A stretch of DNA of 42,490 nt from Candidatus Fimenecus excrementavium (GCA_018712805.1 DVGI01000008.1:1-42490), one strand, 5' to 3'; counted from the stretch's first letter, positions 1 through 8,327 are shown. Numbers and translations: made by a program. Notes: generated by a model not told the origin, from the sequence alone.

Positions 1-1621
1 AAACACCGTTGTAGTTGTACCAGCTGGGGTCCATTCTGGTGCGCAGGTGGGTGAGTTCCATGCGGTAGAACGGGGAATTGTCATATTCATCGAGTCTTGC
101 TTTCAGCGTGCGGAACGATTCATAGTCCTCGGTATAATGTGTTTTGGACTGGTTCATGGAGTATTTGTTGGTGTTGGAAAGCGCAATTTCCGAAACTGAC
201 GCGCAAAGCAAAAGCACTGCGAGTACCGAAGTCTGAAAACGTTTATCTTTATAGAGATATAAAATAACCGTGTAGCCGACGGCAAAAGCCAGCGTCAAGA
301 TTAAAGAAATATCATCAACATTTTTGGAAGTAATCTTTTCAACAAGAACGGCAAACGCAACCACGCCGATGCCGGAGGCAAGAATTTTGCTTGCCGGAAT
401 CGAACGGATGTTAATAAACGTTTTATAGGCCATTCGCAGCAGGATAAACGAATACATGAACGAGAAGCGATAGGGCAAATCGTTCGGAAAATGGAACCCG
501 TGCCAAAAGAAATTAAGGTAATTGATTGCAAAGCTGAAATACAAAACGCCGAGCAAGCAGATGTGCGCGATTTTTTCACGAACCGGGATTTTTTGGCAGA
601 ACAAATAAAGCGGCACTAAAATAAGCGTGGCAATCCCGCAGTAGACATTCGGCAAAACGTCTGTGCCGCTGCTTCGAATTGTGGGTTCTGTCGCAGCAAA
701 ATGATTGGCAAGAAAATCAAATACTGCAAAATATTTTTTATATTCGGTCGGTGCAGTTCCGGAAGTTGCAGAGCTGGAAGAAAGCACCTCAATGAGCGGG
801 AACATTAAAAAGGCAACCAAGCCGACTGCTATCACCGAATAGAAAGCGAATTTCCAGCCGGAGGAAAAGAAAACGGAATTGCGAAGTTTTTTGAAAACGG
901 ACGTTTTTTGCGTCGGGTCAACCGGCGTAAATGTTTTGGTAAGCGGATAGTTGGAAAAATAATAGGTGAGGAAATACAAAACCGAAAAGACACAAACCAT
1001 ATAAGCCATATAGTAGTTTGTGACAAAGGTCAGCATCAGGGCGATGCAGTAAAGCCCGGGCCGGCCTTTTTTTATGATTTTTTCAATTCCCAAAATGACA
1101 AGCGGGAACAAATACATTGCGTCCATCCACATGACGTTCCAATAATACGCCACGAAATAGCCGCAAAACGCGTAAAGCACACCGAACGCCGCGGTAGCCG
1201 CATTGTTTTTCCCGATGGAGCTTTTCAGGTAATAGGTAAATGAGCAAGCGGAAAGGACGGCTTTGAGCAAAATCAGGCAGGAAATGGCTTCCGTAATGTT
1301 TTCGTGTCCGAACACGACAACGATTAAGGAAAGAGGACTGGAAAGATAATTTAAGAAATTGCCGAGGAAGCTGCTGCCGAGCCCGGAATTCCAGGAATAC
1401 AAAAACGAGCCGCCGGAGGTAATTCGGTCGTAAAGTTCGGCAAACAAAGGCCCGTATTGGTGATAAAGGTCCATTCTCAAAATGGTCATATCGCCGAACG
1501 GAATCAAATCATAACAATAGAAAACAAGCAGCATCACGCCCAGCGCGCACACGCCGGAAAGCAGCACAAACTTGTTTCGGTTGAAAAACGTATCCTTTTT
1601 CTTTTGTTTCAATTTTTCCAT
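1..1621 (-). CDS. YfhO family membrane protein (partial, C-terminus outside window)
   Basis: About 540 codons are visible; the reading frame runs off the left edge, so the C-terminal part is missing. The product is a polytopic membrane protein with many hydrophobic segments. Near the N-terminus it shows the stretches RMDLYHQYGPLFAELYDRI and WNSGLGSSFLGNFLNYLSSP, which I recognise as typical of the YfhO (PF09586) family. In Gram-positive bacteria this family is linked to glycosylation of lipoteichoic acid or other wall polymers, probably as a GT-C-like membrane glycosyltransferase. The start at 1621 is preceded by a GGAAA-type ribosome binding site and a clear promoter. It is divergent from spoIIIAA. 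Family membership is seen; the substrate is unknown. Confidence 0.8.
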   Translation of the reverse strand, partial: MEKLKQKKKDTFFNRNKFVLLSGVCALGVMLLVFYCYDLIPFGDMTILRMDLYHQYGPLFAELYDRITSGGSFLYSWNSGLGSSFLGNFLNYLSSPLSLIVVVFGHENITEAISCLILLKAVLSACSFTYYLKSSIGKNNAATAAFGVLYAFCGYFVAYYWNVMWMDAMYLFPLVILGIEKIIKKGRPGLYCIALMLTFVTNYYMAYMVCVFSVLYFLTYYFSNYPLTKTFTPVDPTQKTSVFKKLRNSVFFSSGWKFAFYSVIAVGLVAFLMFPLIEVLSSSSATSGTAPTEYKKYFAVFDFLANHFAATEPTIRSSGTDVLPNVYCGIATLILVPLYLFCQKIPVREKIAHICLLGVLYFSFAINYLNFFWHGFHFPNDLPYRFSFMYSFILLRMAYKTFINIRSIPASKILASGIGVVAFAVLVEKITSKNVDDISLILTLAFAVGYTVILYLYKDKRFQTSVLAVLLLCASVSEIALSNTNKYSMNQSKTHYTEDYESFRTLKARLDEYDNSPFYRMELTHLRTRMDPSWYNYNGV

Positions 1622-1671
1622 AAACATTTCCTTTTTTATAACACTTAAATTGGGTTGGCACATTTGAATGT

Positions 1672-1700
1672 ATTATAGCATAGCGCCTTTACAGTTTCAA
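1672..1700 (-). promoter_or_regulatory. SigA-type promoter of the YfhO-family gene
   Basis: On the minus strand, -35 TTGAAA (1700-1695) and -10 TATAAT (1677-1672) are separated by 17 bp, with an extended -10 TGC before the hexamer. The start codon lies about 50 bp downstream. Confidence 0.7.
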
Positions 1701-1758
1701 GAAATATGTTGTTCTATTTTCGGACAAGTAACCATATATTGAATTGAGGTGAACAGCA

Positions 1759-2787
1759 ATGGAAACGCCTGAATTGAAAAACATAAAAGAAATTACCGCG
1801 CTGTTTTCAGAAGCGCTGCGCGCCGTTATTTTATGCGCTTCCCCGCAACTGCTCGAATCCCTTTCGGAAATCCGGCTTCGTGCGGGAATGCCGGTGGTTT
1901 TTGTCACGCCGAAGCAGACCTGTTTTTTACAAAAAAGCGGACGAACAACCTGCCTGTTTTCTGAAAATCTCCTGACCGTTTCTCAAACGGAAATTCAGGA
2001 TATTGTGTCGCGTGCCTGTGGGTATTCCGTGCACAGCCACCAAGAGGATTTTCAAAACGGTTTTTTAACTCTTCCGGGCGGGCACAGAATCGGCCTTTGC
2101 GGAACTGCCGTAACACAAAGCGGAAAGCTTTCTACGCTTCGTAATATAACGGCTCTGAATATTCGTCTCGCCCGGCAAATACCGGGTGCAGCAACAGATG
2201 TACTTCGTGCCTGTTTTCAGGCGGGGCTTCAAAATATTTTGATTGCCGGGCCCCCGATGTCCGGGAAAACAACCGTATTGCGCGATTTAATTCGCAGTAT
2301 TTCCAACGGTTACACCGGAAAAATGGTAACCTGCACCGTCGTGGACGAGCGCGGCGAACTGTTTATGAGCAATACGGAAGCGACCGGGTATGTGCTCGGC
2401 TGCAACACCGATGTGCTTTCGTACTATCAAAAAAGTGACGGAATTCGCCTTGCCGTTCGCGCCCTCGCGCCGCAAATGATATTTTGCGACGAAATCGGCT
2501 CTAAAGAAGATGCAGATGCGATTTTAGAGGGCATTCGCTGCGGTGTGCATTTTGCCGTCACCGCGCACGCCGGGTCGTTTTCCGAACTATCCAAACGCAG
2601 TCAAATCAAGACATTGCTTTCCGAAAACGCCGTGGACAGCGTCGTCATGCTCGGAAGTGGCGAAAAGGTGGGAAAGATTGAAAAAATCATGAAGGTCGGT
2701 GAACCCAATGGTCAAGGGAATCGGGATACTGCTCATTCTTGCGACGACTACGCTGACCGGCAGGTACTTTTCCGTCCGGGCGCATAG
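1759..2787 (+). CDS. spoIIIAA: Stage III sporulation protein AA (ATPase)
   Basis: 342 codons. SpoIIIAA is the cytoplasmic mother-cell ATPase of the SpoIIIA-SpoIIQ channel that links mother cell and forespore, related to secretion ATPases (GspE/PilB-like). Walker A is GPPMSGKTT at about residues 164-172, and Walker B is in PQMIFCDEIG with D243 and E244. The start is set by GAGGTGA seven bases upstream of ATG 1759. It is the first gene of a complete spoIIIAA-AH operon. The family is normally about 305-320 residues long. Here the last ~27 residues extend over spoIIIAB by 80 nt and look unlike a conserved domain. In Bacillus this operon is under SigE; I see only a weak candidate SigE site upstream. 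Confidence 0.95.
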   Translation: METPELKNIKEITALFSEALRAVILCASPQLLESLSEIRLRAGMPVVFVTPKQTCFLQKSGRTTCLFSENLLTVSQTEIQDIVSRACGYSVHSHQEDFQNGFLTLPGGHRIGLCGTAVTQSGKLSTLRNITALNIRLARQIPGAATDVLRACFQAGLQNILIAGPPMSGKTTVLRDLIRSISNGYTGKMVTCTVVDERGELFMSNTEATGYVLGCNTDVLSYYQKSDGIRLAVRALAPQMIFCDEIGSKEDADAILEGIRCGVHFAVTAHAGSFSELSKRSQIKTLLSENAVDSVVMLGSGEKVGKIEKIMKVGEPNGQGNRDTAHSCDDYADRQVLFRPGA

Positions 2788-3220
2788 ACGTGTACAAGAG
2801 CTTGAAACATTTACACAGCTGTTTTCTTCCATTCGTGCGCAAATCGCTTACACGCTCACGCCGACGCTTGAGCTGCTTTACAATTTACAGGAAGATTTAG
2901 AGTTTAAAAGTTTTCGGTTTTTAAAGCAATTGTGCGACCGTTTAGAGGCTGGAGCGCCGCTGCAATCTGCGTGGGAACAGTCGGTTGCTGCTTATAAGAC
3001 CGGCTCAGCGCTTCACGCGGAGGACTTACAATATATCATGGCTTTTTGTTCGGCGTTCGGAAGTACGGACAAGGACGGCCAGCAGGCGAATTGTGCATAT
3101 TACATCGACCGTTTGACAGAGACAAAAAAAGCCGTGCAAAGCCGCCTTCCGAACACATCAAAACTTTGCACTTCGCTCGGTGTGCTTACCGGCCTTTTTC
3201 TCGGTATTCTGCTTTTGTAA
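2708..3220 (+). CDS. spoIIIAB: Stage III sporulation protein AB
   Basis: 170 codons from ATG 2708; a GTG at 2699 would add three residues. The N-terminal hydrophobic segment (MVKGIGILLILATTTLTGRY) is followed by a soluble helical domain (RRVQELETFTQLFSSIRAQI) and a C-terminal hydrophobic segment ending in LGVLTGLFLGILLL. This matches the SpoIIIAB family, which resembles type II secretion GspF platform-like proteins. The start overlaps the 3' end of spoIIIAA by 80 nt. The product would sit in the outer forespore (mother-cell) membrane. Confidence 0.92.
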   Translation: MVKGIGILLILATTTLTGRYFSVRAHRRVQELETFTQLFSSIRAQIAYTLTPTLELLYNLQEDLEFKSFRFLKQLCDRLEAGAPLQSAWEQSVAAYKTGSALHAEDLQYIMAFCSAFGSTDKDGQQANCAYYIDRLTETKKAVQSRLPNTSKLCTSLGVLTGLFLGILLL

Positions 3221-3234
3221 AACGCGGAGGGATT

Positions 3235-3429
3235 ATGGAAATCGAATTGGTTTTTAAAATTGCCGCCATCGGCATTATTGTGGCGGTTTTAAATCAGATA
3301 TTGTCAAAATCCGGGCGGGATGAATACGCCATGCTTACCGTTTTGACTGGGATTGTTGTAATCGCCGTCATGCTTGTGCCGCAGCTTGACACCCTATACG
3401 ACATAATGCAAACCATTTTTGATATGTAG
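3235..3429 (+). CDS. spoIIIAC: Stage III sporulation protein AC
   Basis: A 64-residue protein with two transmembrane helices (LVFKIAAIGIIVAVLNQILSK and MLTVLTGIVVIAVMLVPQL), the usual size and shape of SpoIIIAC. The start at 3235 was chosen because GCGGAGGG lies just upstream; a longer upstream extension of the frame would run inside spoIIIAB and is rejected. It is 14 nt after spoIIIAB and 2 nt before spoIIIAD. SpoIIIAC/AD are small membrane proteins of the SpoIIIA complex. Confidence 0.93.
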   Translation: MEIELVFKIAAIGIIVAVLNQILSKSGRDEYAMLTVLTGIVVIAVMLVPQLDTLYDIMQTIFDM

Positions 3430-3431
3430 AT

Positions 3432-3815
3432 ATGTTAAAAATTTTTCTGATTGCTTTCGTTGCACTGGCAGCTATTGTACTTTTAAAACAAATTAAACCG
3501 GAATTTGCACTCCTTTTGAAATTTGCGGTGCTTTTGCTGCTTGGATTTTTGGTTTTTTCCGAGGTAAGCGACGCGGTTTCTGAAATTTTTTCGTTCGGGG
3601 AACGTGTTTCGATTGACAGCGAAATGCTTAAAATACTGCTTAAAGCGCTCGGGCTTTGTTTAGTCGCGCAAATCGCTTCGGACGTCTGCAAAGACTGCGG
3701 CGAATCCGCACTTTCCACAAGCGTTGAACTTGTCGGAAAGCTGAGCATTGTGCTGATGGCATTACCTGTAGCCGCACAGCTGATTGAAATCAGTTTGGGA
3801 TGGATAAACGCATGA
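3432..3815 (+). CDS. spoIIIAD: Stage III sporulation protein AD
   Basis: 127 residues with at least three hydrophobic helices: an N-terminal one from residue 2, a second at LLKFAVLLLLGFLVFSE, and one near the C-terminus. The segment EMLKILLKALGLCLVAQIAS plus CKDCGESALSTSVELVGK is characteristic of SpoIIIAD. It follows spoIIIAC by 2 nt. Its TGA overlaps the ATG of spoIIIAE (ATGA), suggesting translational coupling. Its role is as a membrane component of the mother-cell channel complex needed for forespore SigG activity. Confidence 0.94.
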   Translation: MLKIFLIAFVALAAIVLLKQIKPEFALLLKFAVLLLLGFLVFSEVSDAVSEIFSFGERVSIDSEMLKILLKALGLCLVAQIASDVCKDCGESALSTSVELVGKLSIVLMALPVAAQLIEISLGWINA

Positions 3816-4948
3816 ACCGAAAATTGAAATGGATTTTTGTGCCGGTTTTTATTGTCTTTTTGCTTTGTATGTTTACATATACCTGTTTTGCGGAAGACAG
3901 CAGCGAAAGCGGCGTTACAGAACAAGCGCAGGCGGTATTTTCAGAGCTTCTTTCTTCGCTTGAAGAAGAAACCAAGGAGGCACTCTCTGAAATTGGAATC
4001 GACGATGCTGACTACACACAGCTTTTGTCTCTTTCTCCGAAACGCGTAGTAGACGCTATTTTAGAGCTGATTACCGGCAAAATGTCGGAAAAATTAAAAG
4101 CCGTCGGCTTCGTTTGTGCGCTTTTGGTTTTGAGTGCTGTGTTAGAGGGCTTTGCGCAGCCCGGTTCGACGATGCACAGCGTGTTTTCCGTATTTACGAC
4201 ATTATTGATTGTTGTATCTCTTTTGCTTCCGGTTTCGGAAAGCTTGGTGCAGGCATTTTCCGCCATGGAGTTAAGTTCTAATTATCTTTTAGCTTACATT
4301 CCGGCATTTGCCGGTGTAATTTCTATGAGCGGAAAGCCACTTTCCTCCGCCGCTTACAGCTCCGTGATGATAGGCCTTTCCAACCTGTTGGCACAATGTA
4401 ACGTTAAAGTATTTTTGCCGGTCGTGCAGGTGTTTTTTTCGCTCAATATCGCTTCTTCCGTTCAGCCGAAATATGCCTTTAACAGCTTGGTTGCTTTTTT
4501 CAAAAAGGCAGTTACCGTTCTTTTAGGCTTCTCGGCGACGATATTTACAGGACTTCTCGCCATTAAAGGCTCGCTCGCTTCCGCCGGGGATTCCGTCGCG
4601 GTGCGCGGTGTGAAAATGCTGGTGGGAAGTGCCGTGCCGGTAGTCGGTTCTGCATTAAGCGATGCTTACACGTCTGTGCTCGGAAGCATTACGCTTATTC
4701 AAAACGCGGTCGGTATTTTCGGGATAGTTGTATTTGCTTTAATGCATGTACCGGTGATTTTAGATTTATTGCTTTGGTACCTTGCGTTGTCTTTTACGGC
4801 AAGCGTCAGTGAGGCGCTCGGGCAAAAACAGGCGGCAACGCTTTTAAACGGGATTGCTTCGACAGTGTCGCTTGTCAATACACTGGTTATTTTTACCGCA
4901 TTTATACTTATAATTTCCACGGGCATTATGCTGAATTTTAAAAACTGA
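3812..4948 (+). CDS. spoIIIAE: Stage III sporulation protein AE
   Basis: 378 residues from ATG 3812; an in-frame ATG at 3800 is possible but has no spaced ribosome binding site. It has an N-terminal signal peptide (basic MNRKLKW, hydrophobic core, CFA before EDSS), then a short soluble region and about seven to eight transmembrane helices. This is the multipass SpoIIIAE layout. The stop of spoIIIAD overlaps the start by 4 nt. In Bacillus SpoIIIAE is the large polytopic subunit of the SpoIIIA complex in the mother-cell membrane. Confidence 0.94.
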   Translation: MNRKLKWIFVPVFIVFLLCMFTYTCFAEDSSESGVTEQAQAVFSELLSSLEEETKEALSEIGIDDADYTQLLSLSPKRVVDAILELITGKMSEKLKAVGFVCALLVLSAVLEGFAQPGSTMHSVFSVFTTLLIVVSLLLPVSESLVQAFSAMELSSNYLLAYIPAFAGVISMSGKPLSSAAYSSVMIGLSNLLAQCNVKVFLPVVQVFFSLNIASSVQPKYAFNSLVAFFKKAVTVLLGFSATIFTGLLAIKGSLASAGDSVAVRGVKMLVGSAVPVVGSALSDAYTSVLGSITLIQNAVGIFGIVVFALMHVPVILDLLLWYLALSFTASVSEALGQKQAATLLNGIASTVSLVNTLVIFTAFILIISTGIMLNFKN

Positions 4949-4956
4949 GGCCGTAT

Positions 4957-5409
4957 ATGGAAAATTTGAAAACTTGGGCGGCAACGCTGATTGTCTTTTC
5001 CGTAATTATTTTGCTTTACAGAATGCTTTTCCCGAAAGGCAACATTCAAAAAGCAGGGGAGACGGTAATTGCACTTCTTATGGTTTTTTTAATGATAAGA
5101 CCTGTTTTTGCACTTCTTTCAAATGAAAATGGAAAACTTGACGATTTTGCCGACTATGATTTTTTTACACAAAGCGAAGACACACAGGAAAACAAGGTCT
5201 TAGAAGACACGATTCAAAACCAACTTACTTCCAACGGGATTTCGGTTGAAAGTGTTTCGGTGGACGCAAGTCTGGACGCGGAAAACTATTTGGTGATTCG
5301 CAGTGTAGAAATTACTGCGCCGGATTCCGAAGACGAACAGGCTATATACGATTGCTTGCAGGCAGCGTATCAAATTCCAAAGGAAATTATATCTATCCGC
5401 AAGGAGTAG
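4957..5409 (+). CDS. spoIIIAF: Stage III sporulation protein AF
   Basis: 150 residues: two N-terminal transmembrane helices (TLIVFSVIILLYRMLF and VIALLMVFLMIRPVFALL) followed by a soluble domain with a ring-building-motif-like pattern (SVSVDASLDAENYLVIRSVEI). This matches SpoIIIAF, one of the ring-forming subunits that extend into the space between the two membranes. It lies 8 nt after spoIIIAE, with TGAGG in the gap as ribosome binding site. Confidence 0.93.
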   Translation: MENLKTWAATLIVFSVIILLYRMLFPKGNIQKAGETVIALLMVFLMIRPVFALLSNENGKLDDFADYDFFTQSEDTQENKVLEDTIQNQLTSNGISVESVSVDASLDAENYLVIRSVEITAPDSEDEQAIYDCLQAAYQIPKEIISIRKE

Positions 5410-5411
5410 CT

Positions 5412-5951
5412 ATGAAGTTCTTATCTGATTTTAAAGAAAAATTGAAAGGCGAAAAAAAGCTGTTTATTTTGGTTGCACTTGGACTTCTCGGTATCTTGCT
5501 GATTTTCGGGTCTGAGTTTATCAAAAGTCCAGTAAAAGCGGAAACACAGCAACAAGAAACGGATACGCAAAGCGATTATTGCGACACATTAGAAGAAAAA
5601 CTTAAAGCTGTGCTTTCCAAAACCGAGGGCACCGGTCGGGTAGAAGTTATGATAACGCTGCAAAGCTCCGATGAAAAAATTTATGCGACCGACGAAAAGA
5701 CGAACTATAAAAGCTCCGATTCCGTCACCGAACGCACCTATGACGAACAGTATGTTTTATCAGACAGCAACAGTGACGACGGCGGTATCGTTTTAAAAAC
5801 TAATGCGCCGGAAATTAAAGGCGTGATTGTTGTCTGCGACGGGGGAGACAATTCCGCTGTCGCTAACCAAATCACAAACGCGGTTTGCGCCTCACTCGGC
5901 ATTCAGTCAAATTGCGTCAGTGTATTAAAAATGAAATCCGGGGAGGAATAA
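5412..5951 (+). CDS. spoIIIAG: Stage III sporulation protein AG
   Basis: 179 residues from ATG 5412, placed 2 nt after the spoIIIAF stop with AAGGAG just upstream. It has one transmembrane helix (LFILVALGLLGILLIFGSEF), a charged linker, and then a ring-forming domain containing VEVMITLQSSDEKIYATDEK and the C-terminal GVIVVCDGGDN...AVCASLGI. That layout is characteristic of SpoIIIAG, which in Bacillus forms a large multimeric ring related to secretion-system secretins and EscJ/PrgK. Confidence 0.95.
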   Translation: MKFLSDFKEKLKGEKKLFILVALGLLGILLIFGSEFIKSPVKAETQQQETDTQSDYCDTLEEKLKAVLSKTEGTGRVEVMITLQSSDEKIYATDEKTNYKSSDSVTERTYDEQYVLSDSNSDDGGIVLKTNAPEIKGVIVVCDGGDNSAVANQITNAVCASLGIQSNCVSVLKMKSGEE

Positions 5952-5953
5952 TC

Positions 5954-6481
5954 ATGTCAAAAACCATTTCAAAAAAGCAAATCATTTTTACGGGACTTCT
6001 CATTGCGCTTTGCGCCGCCGTATATGTCAACTGGTATTACACAAAGCCCATGAGTGAAGTAAAAGACGGTGTTCAAAAAGAAACCACCGAAGCGCAAAAT
6101 CTCGGAGAAGCACAATATGTAAACGCGACGGAAGCGGGCGATTATTTTGAGTCCGCAAAGCTCAACCGCTCTAAAGCGCACGCCGACGCACAGGACGCAC
6201 TAAACAAAGTGATTGAAAGCGACAGCGCCGATGAAGAAAGCAAAGCGCAGGCACGTGAAAAACTGAATGCACTCGCGCAAAGCATACAAAATGAGGCGGA
6301 TATTGAAAATTTAATTACCGCGAAAACCGGCGGCAAGGTGCTTGTCAGCATCGGTGACACTGTGGAAGTTATTTTGGAAAAAGGGACTTTGAACGACACA
6401 ACCGCTTTGCAAATTAAGGAAATCGTTGTGAATAAAACACAAATTTCTGCGGAAAAAATTACATTAGTTGAAGCAAAATAG
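5954..6481 (+). CDS. spoIIIAH: Stage III sporulation protein AH
   Basis: 175 residues from ATG 5954, 2 nt after the spoIIIAG stop and preceded by GGGAGG. It has one N-terminal transmembrane helix (IIFTGLLIALCAAVYVNWYY), a helical region rich in Ala and Glu, and a C-terminal ring-building domain (residues ~110-175). SpoIIIAH binds the forespore protein SpoIIQ across the intermembrane space; many Clostridia use SpoIIQ or another LytM protein as the partner, and no such gene is in this window. It is the last gene of the spoIIIA operon. Confidence 0.94.
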   Translation: MSKTISKKQIIFTGLLIALCAAVYVNWYYTKPMSEVKDGVQKETTEAQNLGEAQYVNATEAGDYFESAKLNRSKAHADAQDALNKVIESDSADEESKAQAREKLNALAQSIQNEADIENLITAKTGGKVLVSIGDTVEVILEKGTLNDTTALQIKEIVVNKTQISAEKITLVEAK

Positions 6482-6509
6482 TTGTGTATTTTCTCGTTTG
6501 TGGTATAAT
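6482..6509 (+). promoter_or_regulatory. SigA-type promoter of the asp23-nusB cluster
   Basis: -35 TTGTGT (6482-6487) and -10 TATAAT (6504-6509) with 16 bp spacing and an extended TGG in front of the -10. The -35 begins immediately after the spoIIIAH stop codon. It separates the sporulation operon from the vegetative cluster. Confidence 0.7.
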
Positions 6510-6535
6510 AGGGAAAAGAAAGGTAGGTTTTCCCT

Positions 6536-6916
6536 ATGAATCAAAACGAGAGAACTGCCGAAAGCGGCGGAATTTTTATTTCCAATGATGTGATTGCGTC
6601 CATTGCAATCAACGCGGCCAAAGACGTTGACGGTGTCAGCGGATTCGCTTCTAAAACGCCGGGAATCAATTCGGCAACAAACCCGAAAGACGGGGCGTTA
6701 AAGTCGGTGCGGGTTGTTTCTTTGGACAACGAAATCAAAATTCAGATTTATATCCGCGTCAAAAGCGGCGTAAATATTCAAACGGTCAGTATGGCGATTC
6801 AGCGCAGTATTAAAAACGCAGTGCAGGGCATGACCGGTAAAGTAGTATCCAAGGTCAATGTCTCCGTGCAGGGAATTGATTTTGACGCACCTACGCAACT
6901 GAAGGCAAATTCCTAA
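6536..6916 (+). CDS. Asp23/Gls24 family protein
   Basis: 126 residues. The N-terminal GIFISNDVIASIAINAAKDVDGV and the middle IQIYIRVKSGVNIQTVSMAIQ are the two hallmark stretches of the Asp23/Gls24 (DUF322) family, found in small envelope- and stress-associated proteins of Gram-positive bacteria. The gene has its own promoter and lies directly upstream of nusB, a gene order common in Firmicutes. Its exact molecular role is not known from sequence. Confidence 0.88.
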   Translation: MNQNERTAESGGIFISNDVIASIAINAAKDVDGVSGFASKTPGINSATNPKDGALKSVRVVSLDNEIKIQIYIRVKSGVNIQTVSMAIQRSIKNAVQGMTGKVVSKVNVSVQGIDFDAPTQLKANS

Positions 6917-6964
6917 ATAAAAGCTCTCCGTCAATTTTCGGCGGGGGGCTGATTTGGCTTTTAT
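6917..6964 (+). other. Imperfect hairpin between the Asp23-family gene and nusB
   Basis: Outer arms ATAAAAGC (6917-6924) and GCTTTTAT (6957-6964) enclose an inner GC-rich stem CTCTCCGTC/GGCGGGGGG with G-U pairs. It begins immediately after the stop codon and ends just before the nusB ribosome binding site. It has no T-tract, so it is not a convincing terminator; it could be a pause, processing or stability element. Confidence 0.45.
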
Positions 6965-6976
6965 GGAGGATGTAAA

Positions 6977-7396
6977 ATGACGAGAACCCAAGAACGCGAA
7001 CAGGCCTTTTTTCTGATTTTTGAAAAAGCGTTTAACATGGACGTCGACAACGACGACATTGTCGGCTATGCAGTCGAAGCCGGTATTATTGAACCGACTG
7101 CATTTTCAACGGCGTTGTTCAAACAAACCTATGAACAGCTAGAACAAATTGACAATGTGATTGAAAAATACGCCATCGGCTGGAAAAAGCAACGTCTTTC
7201 CAAAGTCACGCTTTCTGTTTTGCGACTGGCGATTTGTGAAATTTTGTTTGTCGATTCCGTGCCGTTCAGCGTTTCGGCCAATGAAGCCGTAGAACTTGCC
7301 AAAAAATACGCGACGGCGGAGGATGCCTCTTTTATCAACGGCATTCTCGGCTCGTTTATAAGGAGCGAAAAAGCCGATGCGGTTTCTGGGGATTGA
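6977..7396 (+). CDS. nusB: Transcription antitermination factor NusB
   Basis: 139 residues, the normal NusB length. The N-terminus TRTQEREQAFFLIFEKAF and the C-terminal block LSVLRLAICEILF...VSANEAVELAKKYATAEDASFINGILG are typical. NusB pairs with NusE (S10), binds boxA RNA and supports processive rRNA transcription. GGAGG precedes the start by about eight bases. The last 20 nt overlap the next gene. Confidence 0.93.
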   Translation: MTRTQEREQAFFLIFEKAFNMDVDNDDIVGYAVEAGIIEPTAFSTALFKQTYEQLEQIDNVIEKYAIGWKKQRLSKVTLSVLRLAICEILFVDSVPFSVSANEAVELAKKYATAEDASFINGILGSFIRSEKADAVSGD

Positions 7397-8327
7397 TACC
7401 AGCAATTATACGACTTCTGCGGCGCTTTTAGATGACAAGACCGGAACAGTCACGCAAAAGAAAATGCTCCTGCCCGTAAAGCCGGGCGAAAAGGGATTGC
7501 GGCAAAGTGATGCCGTTTTTCATCACACGGTGCAGCTGCCGCAAGTGTTGACCGAACTTTTTTCCGAAAATCCCGGTGCGCCGGATTGTGTCGGGGTTTC
7601 GATTTTCCCGAGGCGTGAAAAAGGCTCCTATATGCCTTGCTTTCTTGTTGGTAAGGCCGCAGCGGAAGCGATCAGTGTTTCAGAAAATAAACCTTTGCGG
7701 ACATTTTCCCATCAGGAAGGGCACATTGTTGCTGCGCTTTTTTCTGCAAAACGGCTGGATTTGTTAAAAGAAACTTTTTTAGCGTTTCACGTTTCCGGCG
7801 GTACAACGGAAGCGCTTCTCGTGAAGCCGAACGACACAAATTTATTTTCGGTGCGGATTGTCGGTCAGTCACTGGATTTAAAAGCCGGTCAGCTTATTGA
7901 CCGCACGGGTGTGATGCTTTCTCTGGCGTTCCCTTGCGGCAAAGATTTGGAAGTTTTAAGCGAACATAGTGACAAAACATATAATGTTAAACCTACCATG
8001 AAAGGCGCGGACTGCTGTCTTTCCGGGATTGAGAACCAGTGCCAGGCAATGTTTCGAAAAGGGGAGAGCCCCGCGGATATTGCTAAATTTTGCATGTGCT
8101 CGGTGCTCACCGCGCTTTCCGAAATGGTTTCGGTTTTGCGAAAAGAATACGGCGATTTGCCGGTTTTATTTTCCGGCGGCGTTTCCTCCAATAAGCTGTT
8201 AAAAAAGGAATTGACGGAGAAATACGGCGTGATTTTTGCCGAGCCGGCCTTTTCGGCGGACAACGCCGCAGGAATTGCGGTTTTAACCGCCCTTATGCAA
8301 AAAGGAAGTTCATTTTATGAATTATAA
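7377..8327 (+). CDS. TsaD/Kae1-like (peptidase M22 family) paralogue
   Basis: 316 residues with the ASKHA fold signatures of TsaD (YgjD/Kae1/Qri7): N-terminal LGIDTSNYTTSAAL, metal-binding HQEGH (H112, H116), the glycine-rich HVSGGTTEALL, the C-terminal FSGGVSSNKLL, and SADNAAGIA with D295 as third metal ligand. It differs from true TsaD: the usual VTxGPGLxGxLLVG stretch is replaced by VSIFPRREKGSYMPCFLVG. It is therefore probably a second, divergent family member and not the tRNA t6A enzyme; its function is unknown. It overlaps nusB by 20 nt and xseA by 11 nt, and lies in a housekeeping operon. The old label O-sialoglycoprotein endopeptidase should not be trusted. Confidence 0.8.
   Translation: MRFLGIDTSNYTTSAALLDDKTGTVTQKKMLLPVKPGEKGLRQSDAVFHHTVQLPQVLTELFSENPGAPDCVGVSIFPRREKGSYMPCFLVGKAAAEAISVSENKPLRTFSHQEGHIVAALFSAKRLDLLKETFLAFHVSGGTTEALLVKPNDTNLFSVRIVGQSLDLKAGQLIDRTGVMLSLAFPCGKDLEVLSEHSDKTYNVKPTMKGADCCLSGIENQCQAMFRKGESPADIAKFCMCSVLTALSEMVSVLRKEYGDLPVLFSGGVSSNKLLKKELTEKYGVIFAEPAFSADNAAGIAVLTALMQKGSSFYEL

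Noticed and set aside
1712-1740. Possible SigE promoter before spoIIIAA (TTCTATT, 14 bp, CATATATT)
   Set aside because: The implied start site would fall on the ribosome binding site at 1746-1752, and the -35 match is poor. SigE control is expected from Bacillus, but this site is not convincing.
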